This document shows positions 1-6,251 of a stretch of DNA of 10,266 nt, one piece after another. The DNA comes from Pelotomaculum_B sp041645005. GTDB lineage: Bacteria > Bacillota > Desulfotomaculia > Desulfotomaculales > Pelotomaculaceae. The DNA lies in the NCBI GenBank assembly GCA_041645005.1, contig JBAZQW010000067.1:1-10266 (forward strand), in the 5' to 3' direction. The notes under the pieces are model-generated. The model did no database searches, was not told where the DNA came from, and worked only from the letters and a program-made list of their open reading frames with translations. Within the stretch, counting starts at the first letter, position 1. The number at the start of each line of letters is the position of its first letter. The position numbers and the translations under genes were made by a program.

Positions 1-270
1 GTATTCAACACTGCCTATCGCTATTGCATCAACAACATTGCCGGCTGTCCGTACCACAAAAATATCTCCAAGCGCCTGGTCGAAAAGTAATTCCGGTGGA
101 ACGCGCGAGTCGGAGCAGGTTACAACTACGGCAAAAGGTTCCTGCCCTTTGGTTGACAGATTCTCCCGCCTGGCTGCCCCCATATCTTTAACGGCAAAAT
201 TACCCTGAGAGAATCTTTTGTTTCCTTCCACCAATAGTTGCAAAGCTTCATTACCTGATATTTTCCCCAT
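1..270 (-). CDS. Beta-class carbonic anhydrase, N-terminal part (cut by window edge)
   Basis: Reversible hydration of CO2 to bicarbonate by a zinc enzyme, presumably cytosolic. The 90 residues visible open MGKISGNEALQLLVEGNKRF, typical of the N-terminal helix of beta-carbonic anhydrases. They contain the family hallmark CSDSR at residues 52-56, where Cys52 is the expected first zinc ligand and Asp54/Arg56 the catalytic dyad, followed by VPPELLFDQALGDIFVVRTAGN, which is also characteristic. The second zinc motif (HxxC) and the C-terminus lie beyond base 1, so completeness cannot be judged. The ATG at 270 has a GGGGGTG ribosome site at 278-284, 7 nt away. The gene stands alone on the minus strand, divergent from the NlpC/P60 gene. 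Family assignment is firm; the physiological role is inferred. Confidence 0.93.
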   Translation of the reverse strand, partial: MGKISGNEALQLLVEGNKRFSQGNFAVKDMGAARRENLSTKGQEPFAVVVTCSDSRVPPELLFDQALGDIFVVRTAGNVVDAIAIGSVEY

Positions 271-317
271 AACTAAACACCCCCAATAGATTGTTTTTTT
301 ATATATATCTTTTCATA

Positions 318-326
318 ATTATACCA
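318..326 (-). promoter_or_regulatory. Extended -10 promoter of the carbonic anhydrase gene
   Basis: On the minus strand the sequence TGGTATAAT gives a perfect TATAAT (323-318) preceded by the TGn extension (326-324). No good -35 hexamer is found at 16-18 nt, which is usual for extended -10 promoters. Transcription would begin near 311, giving a leader of about 40 nt before the ATG at 270. Confidence 0.55.
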
Positions 327-490
327 TTGAAAATTATGATAACCAGGGACTGGCGTGAATATTTTATTTGTTAGGTCCTAAATTTTAAAATATAAGCGCC
401 AGATGCCCAAAATGGATCTCTGACGTCTAATGAGAAATATTATTTTGAAGTTCATGTAAATGGCTTAAAATTTTTAGTCAGGTTATTTTA

Positions 491-519
491 TTTACAGATG
501 GATCAGGACATCTTATAAA
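491..519 (+). promoter_or_regulatory. Sigma-A promoter of the NlpC/P60 gene
   Basis: TTTACA (491-496) and TATAAA (514-519) are separated by 17 nt, each matching the vegetative consensus at five of six positions. The start point would fall near 526. This leaves room for a normal leader before the ATG at 548 but almost none before the GTG at 533, which supports the ATG as start. Confidence 0.6.
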
Positions 520-547
520 TAGTTTATCTGAAGTGGTGGTAGAAAAC

Positions 548-1639
548 ATGAACAAGACACACAAGGGTTTTTTGCTGGCTGTCACTCTGGCGGTGGTTTT
601 TTTCCTGGTATATCAGTTGAACTCAGGGGTTACCCTGCCGTACCGTTTTATGGAGCCCGGTAAGAAAACAGCGCCCGCCGTGCCGGAAAGCTCAGACGCG
701 ACTGACAATCGCGGTGATAACGAGCCAAGCGGGCAGGGCCGGGGAGCGGTAAAAGAGCCAGCTACAGTTTTCTGGTCTCAGCCCGGACAGTTAAGGGATT
801 ATGACACCCTGATTTTAAAGGAAAAAAACGACCCTGCCGGGTGGGCCGGCGGGATGGATACCACCATGCGTTTATGGCTGGTGGGTAAGGCGGACACCAT
901 GGCTATCTACGGCGAGCCGGTGACTATTTTAGAACGGCGGGGAGAATGGCTGAAGGTGGCGGCTGAGGAGCAAAAAACCGCATTGAACACCCTGGGTTAC
1001 CCCGGCTGGGTGCCGGCCGCCCATATCGTCATTAATGATACTTATCTAAAAGAACTTAAAGCGCTGCCGAACGTTGTGGTAGTCAGACCAACAGCGGGCA
1101 TTTTTTTGCGTGAGGATCTTGCGGATGTCCTGGGGGAAGCCAGCTACATGACCAAGTTGCCTCTACTGGAAGAAAAAGATCAATCTGTCATGGTGCGGCT
1201 GCCGGACGGGGGCGCCGGTTTCCTTAAGCGTGACCATATAAAAAAAGCCGGTGAATTGAGTTTTTCACGGGCCGGTATTGTGGAAGAAGCCAGAAAATTT
1301 CTAGGTTTGCGCTATATCTGGGCAGGCGCCGCATCTTATGGTTTTGACTGCTCCGGTTTCACCATGCGGCTTTACCAGTCGCAGGGTATCACCATACCCA
1401 GGGATGCTGATGACCAGGCTAAAGAAGGACTCGGGGTAGCCAGGCCTGATCTTTTGCCCGGGGACCTGGTGTTTTTCGCGGCCAAGGGGGGCTCCGGCCA
1501 AATTCACCATGTGGGCTTGTACATCGGTAACGGCTTAATGATCCACTCTCCCAACAGTGACTCCTCAGTCAAAATACAGGCCATAGACAGTGGCTCTTAC
1601 GCGGGTGAATACTGGGGCGCCAGGCGCTATGCCAACTAA
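548..1639 (+). CDS. Membrane-anchored SH3-like / NlpC-P60 peptidoglycan endopeptidase
   Basis: A predicted cysteine endopeptidase that cuts peptide stems of peptidoglycan outside the membrane. From the ATG at 548 the protein has 363 residues: a basic N-terminus and one hydrophobic segment (about 7-24) acting as signal anchor or signal peptide, without a clear cleavage site or lipobox. A low-complexity linker follows to about residue 75, then two regions resembling bacterial SH3 domains (about 105-165 and 175-232), and a C-terminal NlpC/P60 domain (about 243-363). The catalytic motif DCSGF places the nucleophile at Cys268; HHVGLYIG gives His321, and HSP gives the third polar residue His333, so the triad is intact. 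An in-frame GTG at 533 would add five residues, but GGTGGT at 535-540 sits correctly for the ATG. The gene is monocistronic, and no hairpin terminator follows it. Role in sporulation, division or wall turnover cannot be decided. Confidence 0.9.
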   Translation: MNKTHKGFLLAVTLAVVFFLVYQLNSGVTLPYRFMEPGKKTAPAVPESSDATDNRGDNEPSGQGRGAVKEPATVFWSQPGQLRDYDTLILKEKNDPAGWAGGMDTTMRLWLVGKADTMAIYGEPVTILERRGEWLKVAAEEQKTALNTLGYPGWVPAAHIVINDTYLKELKALPNVVVVRPTAGIFLREDLADVLGEASYMTKLPLLEEKDQSVMVRLPDGGAGFLKRDHIKKAGELSFSRAGIVEEARKFLGLRYIWAGAASYGFDCSGFTMRLYQSQGITIPRDADDQAKEGLGVARPDLLPGDLVFFAAKGGSGQIHHVGLYIGNGLMIHSPNSDSSVKIQAIDSGSYAGEYWGARRYAN

Positions 1640-1710
1640 GAGATCATTTTTCCCCGTTTCGCCTTTATTTCCTCCAGTTTTTCGTATTCTATAACCGATA
1701 CTCTTCTCAT
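1636..1710 (-). CDS. Possible 24-residue small protein
   Basis: A very short reading frame, MRRVSVIEYEKLEEIKAK followed by RGKMIS, starts at ATG 1710 and stops at TAG 1638-1636. The stop overlaps the stop codon of the convergent NlpC/P60 gene. A good ribosome site, GAGGTG (1722-1717), lies 6 nt before the ATG, which is the main reason to list it. The peptide is charged and probably helical, with no membrane segment. A Fur-like palindrome lies immediately upstream. It may be a real small protein, the start of a decayed gene, or chance. I do not recognise a family. Confidence 0.3.
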   Translation of the reverse strand: MRRVSVIEYEKLEEIKAKRGKMIS

Positions 1711-1722
1711 TAGCTACACCTC

Positions 1723-1737
1723 AAATAATGATTCTCA
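1723..1737 (-). promoter_or_regulatory. Fur-family operator-like palindrome
   Basis: The minus-strand 15-mer TGAGAATCATTATTT matches the 7-1-7 Fur-type inverted repeat TGATAATnATTATCA at 11 of 14 positions. It abuts the ribosome site of the 24-residue ORF, where a bound repressor would block expression. In AT-rich DNA such a match can arise by chance, and PerR or Zur boxes look similar, so this is only a candidate. Confidence 0.3.
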
Positions 1738-1793
1738 CAAAAAGATGTAAAATCCTTTCGCATAATTATTATTTCGGCAGAAAACGAAAATTT

Positions 1794-2117
1794 TTAAGTT
1801 TTTTCTTCGTTATCATCATACATTTCGCTTATTATACAGGGTATCGATCCTGAAACAAGCTGACCGGTTGCCAAAACCACATAAATCAACCTTCCCACTG
1901 GGTCTGCTATGATCAGGCGGGGGTTAATCCAGACCTTCCTGCATTTTTCTTCTTCACAGGTTAAATAATCCTGGCAGTGGCCGCAGCAAATGTTGTCGCA
2001 TTGCTGGTTGTTAAGAAAGTTATCGGAACATTTGGGGACTCCTTTATCCCCATCTTTTAGATAAATATTTTGGCAGTGGTCCGCCCTTTCAGGTATAGTC
2101 ATGTTCTCAAAATCCAA
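1794..2117 (-). CDS. Cysteine-rich protein of unknown function
   Basis: I do not recognise this protein. It is 107 residues long from a TTG start at 2117 and has nine cysteines (15, 30, 40, 44, 45, 48, 54, 59, 94), six of them packed between 40 and 59 as Cx3CCx2Cx5Cx4C. This suggests metal or Fe-S binding, or a zinc knuckle. A hydrophobic beta-rich stretch (about 62-92, with VWINPRLIIADPVGRLIYVV) follows, then an acidic tail. There is no signal peptide. The TTG is preferred because AAGGAGG (2132-2126) lies 8 nt upstream; an in-frame ATG at 2156 would lie upstream of that site and over the likely -10 element, and the next ATG is too far downstream. Monocistronic on the minus strand. Confidence 0.7.
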   Translation of the reverse strand: MDFENMTIPERADHCQNIYLKDGDKGVPKCSDNFLNNQQCDNICCGHCQDYLTCEEEKCRKVWINPRLIIADPVGRLIYVVLATGQLVSGSIPCIISEMYDDNEEKT

Positions 2118-2146
2118 GCCTTCCCCCTCCTTTAACATTATTAAAC

Positions 2147-2155
2147 ATAATACCA
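2147..2155 (-). promoter_or_regulatory. Extended -10 promoter of the cysteine-rich gene
   Basis: The minus strand reads TGGTATTAT: a TGn extension plus TATTAT (2152-2147, five of six consensus positions). The start would fall near 2140, giving a leader of about 23 nt that contains the AAGGAGG site and supports the TTG start at 2117. No clear -35 hexamer was found. Confidence 0.4.
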
Positions 2156-2156
2156 T

Positions 2157-2508
2157 ACATCAACTTCAATAATGCCATGGCAGTGATGATAAAATCCATT
2201 CCTGATGAAAATGTTTTTTTTTAAATATTCTTAACAACGCCGCAAATCCCTTTATTGTTTTTCGTTCAATCGAGTTTTTCCGGAACAGCCTTGTAGTGTG
2301 TGCACAGAGCAAGGTTTTATGTTAATAAAAAACGAAAAAATATTTATTTATACTAACGGCAGGTGCAAATCAAATTTTCTTGACACTTTATCTGTTATTT
2401 TCGCAATTTAACTCATTTTTTGTTTTTTACTGTAATAATGACCTTAAAAAAGAACGAAGTTAAGCATTTTTTTTAAACATCGCTAAAAAATAAAAATCCT
2501 AAGTATAT
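2157..2508. other. AT-rich intergenic region, about 350 bases, no gene recognised
   Basis: The stretch is strongly AT-rich with several homopolymer runs of A and T. It holds an isolated TTGACA (2380-2385) without a convincing -10 partner, and a 30-codon frame at 2319-2411 (MLIKNEKIFIYT at its start) preceded only by a weak AAGG. I saw no riboswitch-like fold, repeat array or transposon end. Confidence 0.5.
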
Positions 2509-2537
2509 TTGACAAATGCTTAATATTTGTTTATAAT
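2509..2537 (+). promoter_or_regulatory. Consensus sigma-A promoter of the 108-residue gene
   Basis: TTGACA (2509-2514) and TATAAT (2532-2537) are both perfect consensus hexamers separated by the ideal 17 nt. Transcription should start near 2544, leaving a leader of about 27 nt. This is by far the strongest vegetative promoter in the window and predicts high constitutive expression unless a repressor acts. Confidence 0.88.
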
Positions 2538-2570
2538 CTTCAATAATACAAAAAATGGGAGTGTGAAAAA

Positions 2571-2897
2571 ATGCCTTTCGAAATTTATAAGCCTCGTGGT
2601 GAAAGAGTGCCTAAGTTGCCTCTGGTAACGATTTCAAAGAATTCTATTGTGTTAAACAAACATGCCCGAGAAAAGTTGGGTACGGAAAAGGTTGAGCTGG
2701 CTTATGACAAAGAAACGAACACAATCAGAATAAAAGCTACAGAAGACGGTCAAAACATCAAGAAAACAAAGGTTTTCAGCAGGGGATTTTTTAATCACTT
2801 TAACATTGCCGCAAAGGGAAAATTTCAGGCCAAGTATGATGAAAAGGAAAATGCCTTGTATCTAAACCTCAGTCAAAACCTAAACAGCCCGCGTTAA
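2571..2897 (+). CDS. Small two-module protein of unknown function, possibly AbrB-like
   Basis: A 108-residue basic, soluble protein without signal peptide or cysteines; I do not recognise a named family. Two related modules are visible. Residues 19-55 run through VTISKNSIVLNK to KVELAYDKETNTIRIK, and residues 66-100 end in KFQAKYDEKENALYLNL; the shared YD-x3-N-x2-(I/L)-x-(I/L) elements are 44 residues apart, suggesting an internal duplication. The first module (strand, helix with REKLG, then VELAYD and IRI) resembles the layout of AbrB/SpoVT swapped-hairpin DNA-binding domains, so a transcription-factor role is a guess. The ATG follows GGGAGTG at 2557-2563. The gene is AT-richer than the pst genes, sits behind a perfect promoter, and its stop codon lies inside a terminator hairpin shared with pstB. 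Confidence 0.75.
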   Translation: MPFEIYKPRGERVPKLPLVTISKNSIVLNKHAREKLGTEKVELAYDKETNTIRIKATEDGQNIKKTKVFSRGFFNHFNIAAKGKFQAKYDEKENALYLNLSQNLNSPR

Positions 2898-2910
2898 AAC
2901 GCGGGCTGTT
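2883..2910. terminator. Bidirectional hairpin terminator between the 108-residue gene and pstB
   Basis: Arms AACAGCCCGCGTT (2883-2895) and AACGCGGGCTGTT (2898-2910) pair perfectly over 13 bp around a minimal centre. On the minus strand the hairpin is followed by TTTAGGTTTT, so it should terminate pstB. On the plus strand the tail is only TTCC, so ending of the small gene is less efficient there. The plus-strand TAA stop codon (2895-2897) lies inside the hairpin. Confidence 0.82.
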
Positions 2911-2919
2911 CCAATAATC

Positions 2920-3678
2920 CTAGCCAAACCGTCCGGTAATATAATCTTCAGTGCGCTGATCCACTGGTTTGGTGAAAATAGCTTCTGTTTCACCGCATTC
3001 CACCATTTCGCCGTTTAAAAAAAAGGCGGTATGGTCAGACACGCGCGCGGCCTGCTGCATATTATGTGTGACAACAACTATGGTATAGTCCTTCTTGAGA
3101 ACATTGATTAATTCCTCAATTTTTATAGTGGCCAGAGGATCGAGAGCGGATGTCGGCTCGTCCATTAAGAGAACCTCCGGTTCGACTGCCAGAAGCCGGG
3201 CGATGCACACCCGCTGCTGCTGCCCGCCGGAAAGGCCCAGAGCTGACTTGTGCAGGCGGCCCTGTACTTCTTCCCAGAGTACCGCGCCCCGCAGACTGGT
3301 TTCCACGACCTGATCAAGCTTACGTTTACTTCTCTCACCATGTATGCGCGGGCCATAGGCCACATTATCATATACCGACATGGGAAATGGATTCGGCCTT
3401 TGAAAAACCATGCCCACTCTTTTGCGCAGGCTTACCACATCCACATCAGGCTGGTAGATGTCCTTTCCGTCCAACAGTACGTTGCCTTCCACTCTTACAC
3501 CTTCGATCAGGTCATTCATGCGGTTTAAGGTGCGCAAGAAAGTGGATTTGCCGCAGCCGGACGGTCCGATCAGGGCGGTTACCCGATTGGTGCCGATATC
3601 CATGTCAATTTGCTTTAAGGCCTGGAATTCTTTATAAAAAAGGTTTAATTTGCTGACACAAATCCGGTTGACTGACAT
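2920..3678 (-). CDS. pstB: Phosphate ABC transporter ATP-binding protein PstB
   Basis: The cytosolic ATPase that powers high-affinity phosphate import through PstC/PstA. All ABC motifs are intact in its 252 residues: Walker A GPSGCGKST (38-46), Q-loop at Gln93 in VFQRPNPFP (a sequence typical of PstB), signature LSGGQQQR (149-156), Walker B VLLMDEP (169-175, catalytic Glu174) and the switch His205 in VVTHNMQQA. The ATG at 3678 is chosen because GGGGG lies 7 nt upstream and the length then matches the family. The frame stays open to an ATG at 3729, but that start has no ribosome site and would lie in the promoter region. Unusually, pstB is not in the pstS-pstC-pstA unit: phoU, inverted, and a phosphoesterase gene separate them. 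It has its own Pho-box array and ends at a hairpin terminator. Confidence 0.97.
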   Translation of the reverse strand: MSVNRICVSKLNLFYKEFQALKQIDMDIGTNRVTALIGPSGCGKSTFLRTLNRMNDLIEGVRVEGNVLLDGKDIYQPDVDVVSLRKRVGMVFQRPNPFPMSVYDNVAYGPRIHGERSKRKLDQVVETSLRGAVLWEEVQGRLHKSALGLSGGQQQRVCIARLLAVEPEVLLMDEPTSALDPLATIKIEELINVLKKDYTIVVVTHNMQQAARVSDHTAFFLNGEMVECGETEAIFTKPVDQRTEDYITGRFG

Positions 3679-3719
3679 CGGATAACCCCCATAAGAATTG
3701 GTAAAAAATTTATTTACAC

Positions 3720-3773
3720 ATCTTAGCATGGTTCTGTTAGAGTACTGTTATATGTTCGTTAAAATTAAGTTAA
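3720..3773 (-). promoter_or_regulatory. Pho-box array and promoter of pstB
   Basis: Read on the minus strand, four hexamers TTAACT, TTAACG, ATAACA and CTAACA (plus-strand starts 3768, 3757, 3746, 3735) are spaced exactly 11 bp apart. They match the TTAACA-type direct repeats bound by PhoP/PhoB regulators of Gram-positive bacteria. Nine nt beyond the last hexamer is a -10-like TAAGAT (3725-3720), so the array occupies the -35 region, as expected for an activated promoter. One further CTAACA at 3781-3776 is out of phase. The phasing is seen directly; the binding protein is inferred, most likely the regulator encoded at 8199-8900. Confidence 0.8.
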
Positions 3774-3801
3774 GTTGTTAGATCACTTGACTGTTGGTTT
3801 T

Positions 3802-3866
3802 ATTACAAAGGTTTAATCAAATTTTAAATCTATTTTAAGACTGCGTTAACATAAATGTGTTTTAAT
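3802..3866 (+). promoter_or_regulatory. Pho-box array and promoter of phoU
   Basis: On the plus strand five hexamers, ATTACA, TTAATC, TTAAAT, TTAAGA and TTAACA, start at 3802, 3813, 3824, 3835 and 3846, an exact 11-bp period. The last is the perfect consensus and the others are degenerate. Nine nt after it lies TTTAAT (3861-3866), a five-of-six -10 element, the same geometry as at pstB and phoB. The array points toward phoU, opposite to the pstB array only about 30 bp away, so this is a divergent phosphate-responsive control region. Confidence 0.75.
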
Positions 3867-3944
3867 TCTAATTAATATGAATAAGTAATATAAGTTATCC
3901 AACACGCGTGCTTTTGCACAGTTAAGAACTACAGGAGGGACCGT

Positions 3945-4601
3945 ATGCACAATACGATTTTGGACAACGAGCTGGAGGAGCTTAAGACTGAGATACTGCG
4001 CATGGGCGCCCTGATTGAAAAATCTATCTACCAGGCAACCATGTCACTGATCGAAGATAATGTTGACCTGGCCCGGCAGGTCATTGCTGAAGACGACGAT
4101 GTCGACACGCTTACTATCGATGTGCAGAATAAATGCCTAAGGCTGATAGCGCTTCGCCAGCCCCTGGCGGTTGATTTGAGGGCTATTCAGGCTGATTTGC
4201 AAATGGCCACCGACCTTGAAAGGATGGGCGACTGCGCGGAAAAAATAGCCAAGTCGACCCTGCGGCTGCACGGGAAAAGGACCATTGACGATCTTTCCCT
4301 GCTGTCTCAGATAGCTTTTGAAGTAAAGGAAATGGTAACCAACATTATAAATTCGTATTCAGTTGCTGATATTGAAATAGCTAAAAGTATTGTGCAGGTG
4401 GAAGATGAAATAGACAGACTTTACAAAGGTTACTTTAACACTCTGATGGATACGATCAGGGAGGATCCAAACAAGGCCGACATGGCGGTCCAGCTGCTTT
4501 TCGCCACCCATTGCCTGGAAAGGATTGCGGACCACGCCACGAACATTGGGGAATCGGTACTGTATATGGTCACCGGTGAGCGGGCCAGCCTAAATGACTA
4601 A
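3945..4601 (+). CDS. phoU: Phosphate-signalling regulator PhoU
   Basis: PhoU is a peripheral cytosolic protein that couples the state of the Pst transporter to the Pho two-component system and restrains phosphate uptake. The 218 residues form the expected two three-helix PhoU repeats, each with the conserved metal-cluster motif: DLERMGDCAEKI at 90-101 and CLERIADHATNI at 190-201. The length is normal and no residue of these motifs is missing. ATG 3945 follows AGGAGG (3933-3938) by 6 nt. In most bacteria phoU is the last gene of the pst operon; here it is inverted relative to all other pst genes, diverges from pstB, and converges with the phosphoesterase gene, overlapping its end by 12 bp. It has its own Pho-box array. 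Confidence 0.96.
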   Translation: MHNTILDNELEELKTEILRMGALIEKSIYQATMSLIEDNVDLARQVIAEDDDVDTLTIDVQNKCLRLIALRQPLAVDLRAIQADLQMATDLERMGDCAEKIAKSTLRLHGKRTIDDLSLLSQIAFEVKEMVTNIINSYSVADIEIAKSIVQVEDEIDRLYKGYFNTLMDTIREDPNKADMAVQLLFATHCLERIADHATNIGESVLYMVTGERASLND

Positions 4602-5333
4602 GGAGGGGGGACCTGTCCCCCTCCCACTCCGTATCTCAGCGGCAAACTCTTCCGGCAGCCCGGCAGATATGATATCCCTGGCCGCGCTTTCAAAGTCATA
4701 CTGTATTTTATAAAACTTAACATCTATAACTTCATCAATGTCTATCACCGTATAAACCGCCTGCGGATCGCCATGTTTGGGTTTGCCCACGCTGCCCGCG
4801 TTAATCACGTGTTTATCGTTTTCAAAATTTTTATGGTAGGGGATGTGGGTATGCCCACAGATAAGCACATCTGTGTGGGTTTGGGCAAGAAGTTCTTTTA
4901 AGTAAGCTTCACTTGTATCCTCAGTCAGGTATTCGTTCAAATGGTTCGGGCTGCCGTGCGTTATTTTCACACGGCAGTTATTTATGGGTAGATTTATTTC
5001 ACGGGGTAGACCCCGCAAAAAAGATTTGTTTTCTTCAGTCACACGCTCCCTGGTCCAGCCCAGGGACCGCTCACCGGTCAATCTGGCCTTTTCATTCTTG
5101 TATTCACAACCGCATACCAGGCGCGTATTCCCGATGGCGTCGTCATAATTACCCATGACACAGGTTATGTTTCTTCTTCTCACCAGGTCAATCACCTCAT
5201 TGGGGAAGGGCAGGTAACCGACCAGGTCACCGGCGCAAACAATCATGTCCACCAGCTTTTCATCAATGTCATGCAGAACTGCTTTAAGCGCTTCAATGTT
5301 GGAGTGTAGGTCGGATATAACTGCAATTTTCAT
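4590..5333 (-). CDS. Calcineurin-like metallophosphoesterase (YfcE/MJ0936 type)
   Basis: A predicted dimetal phosphoesterase of the cytosol; substrate unknown, with phosphodiester or phosphomonoester cleavage usual for relatives. The 247 residues carry every signature block: DLHSN (Asp8, His10), GD (Asp36), GNYDD (Asn62, followed by Asp64), HG (His126) and GHTH (His161, His163). The start ATG at 5333 has AAAGGGG about 8 nt upstream. It follows pstA by 33 bp on the same strand with no terminator between, so it is very likely the last gene of the phoB-pstSCA operon, in the place usually held by pstB and phoU. This context suggests scavenging of phosphate from an organic phosphoester or a signalling role during starvation, but nothing in the sequence fixes the substrate. 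Its end overlaps phoU. Confidence 0.9.
   Translation of the reverse strand: MKIAVISDLHSNIEALKAVLHDIDEKLVDMIVCAGDLVGYLPFPNEVIDLVRRRNITCVMGNYDDAIGNTRLVCGCEYKNEKARLTGERSLGWTRERVTEENKSFLRGLPREINLPINNCRVKITHGSPNHLNEYLTEDTSEAYLKELLAQTHTDVLICGHTHIPYHKNFENDKHVINAGSVGKPKHGDPQAVYTVIDIDEVIDVKFYKIQYDFESAARDIISAGLPEEFAAEIRSGRGTGPPSLVI
4602..4625. terminator. GC-rich hairpin at the phoU / phosphoesterase convergence
   Basis: Left arm GGAGGGGGGA (4602-4611) and right arm TCCCCCTCC (4616-4624) pair with one bulged G around CCTG. It lies directly after the phoU stop and inside the last codons of the convergent phosphoesterase gene. Neither strand has a U-tract after it, so it may be a pause or 3'-end protecting stem rather than a true intrinsic terminator. 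Confidence 0.45.
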
Positions 5334-5366
5334 TTAGCTTCCCCTTTCCTGGGTTTAGTGTAATTC

Positions 5367-6251
5367 TTATGTGGCTGACATACGCCTGTATATTCTTCTG
5401 CCCAGGTAGCGGGCTGCCAGATTGAAGCCAAGCACCACCAGGATCAGCACCGCTGCGGAACCGTCCGCTACCCTGCGCAGATCCGGGACGAGACCTTCGG
5501 TGTTGACCTTCCAGATATGCACCGCCAGTGTCTCCGCCGGACGAAAGGGATTCAGGGGCGAAGATGAGTCAAAAATATTCCAATTGCTAAAATCCAGGGC
5601 CGGACTGGACATGCCGGCTGTAAACAACAGGGCGGCGGCCTCTCCGAACACCCTGCCCGAGGTGATAATAGCTCCACTGACCAGCCCGGGGAAGGCGCTT
5701 GGCAGTACAACTTTTATGATCGTCTGCCAGCGGTTGGCGCCAAGGGCCAGACTCGCTTCACGCAGGCTGCCGGGTACACCGCGAATTGACTCCTCTGTAA
5801 TCCTGACCATGAGGGGGAGGTTAATTACCGTGAGGGCCATGGCTCCGGACATCAGGGAATAACCCCAGCCCGTCATATTTACAAAAACGAGCAGGCCGAA
5901 AAGACCGACTACAATTGAAGGCAGCGAATTCAATGTCTCGATTGAGAGTCTTACCAGTTCCGTCCACCTGTTAGGGCGGGCGTATTCGGCCAGATAAATA
6001 CCGCCCAGCAGGCCTATGGGTATGGTAAAGGCCATGGATAAAAAGAGCAGGTAAAAAGAATTGAAGATCTGCGGTCCGATACCGCCACCCGCCCTGATTA
6101 CCTGAGGGGGTTTGGTGAGAAAGTCCCAACTAATGGACTTTCCCCCGTGGTAAATGGTGTATCCGATTAGTGAACCCAAAATGATAATCACTATCAGGGC
6201 GCCGGCCCAGAACATGATGGTGGCTATCCTGTCGGCAAGGCGGGAATTCAC
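5367..6251 (-). CDS. pstA: Phosphate ABC transporter permease PstA
   Basis: One of the two membrane subunits forming the phosphate channel. From a GTG start at 6251 it has 294 residues, normal for PstA. About six membrane segments are visible (roughly 11-34, 63-88, 107-126, 134-150, 188-212, 264-282), with the cytoplasmic EAA loop that docks PstB at 165-192 (REASLALGANRW and on, Glu165, Gly171). The start is set by AAGGAGG about 9 nt upstream and by a GTGA overlap with the pstC stop (6248-6251), the classic sign of translational coupling. Longer in-frame starts back to 6353 would lie inside pstC and lack this site. Confidence 0.95.
   Translation of the reverse strand: MNSRLADRIATIMFWAGALIVIIILGSLIGYTIYHGGKSISWDFLTKPPQVIRAGGGIGPQIFNSFYLLFLSMAFTIPIGLLGGIYLAEYARPNRWTELVRLSIETLNSLPSIVVGLFGLLVFVNMTGWGYSLMSGAMALTVINLPLMVRITEESIRGVPGSLREASLALGANRWQTIIKVVLPSAFPGLVSGAIITSGRVFGEAAALLFTAGMSSPALDFSNWNIFDSSSPLNPFRPAETLAVHIWKVNTEGLVPDLRRVADGSAAVLILVVLGFNLAARYLGRRIYRRMSAT

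Noticed and set aside
370..380. Short palindrome TTAGG-T-CCTAA upstream of the NlpC/P60 gene
   Set aside because: Arms of only five bases, no second copy, and not at a clear position relative to either promoter.
2380..2385. Isolated TTGACA as a promoter
   Set aside because: No acceptable -10 hexamer at 16-18 nt on the plus strand.
2319..2411. 30-codon frame in the AT-rich gap
   Set aside because: Only a weak AAGG at poor spacing and no good promoter; frames of this size are common by chance.
3150..3656. Open frame on the plus strand opposite pstB
   Set aside because: Antisense shadow of the ABC ATPase; the translation is rich in Arg, Pro, Cys and His without any recognisable motif.
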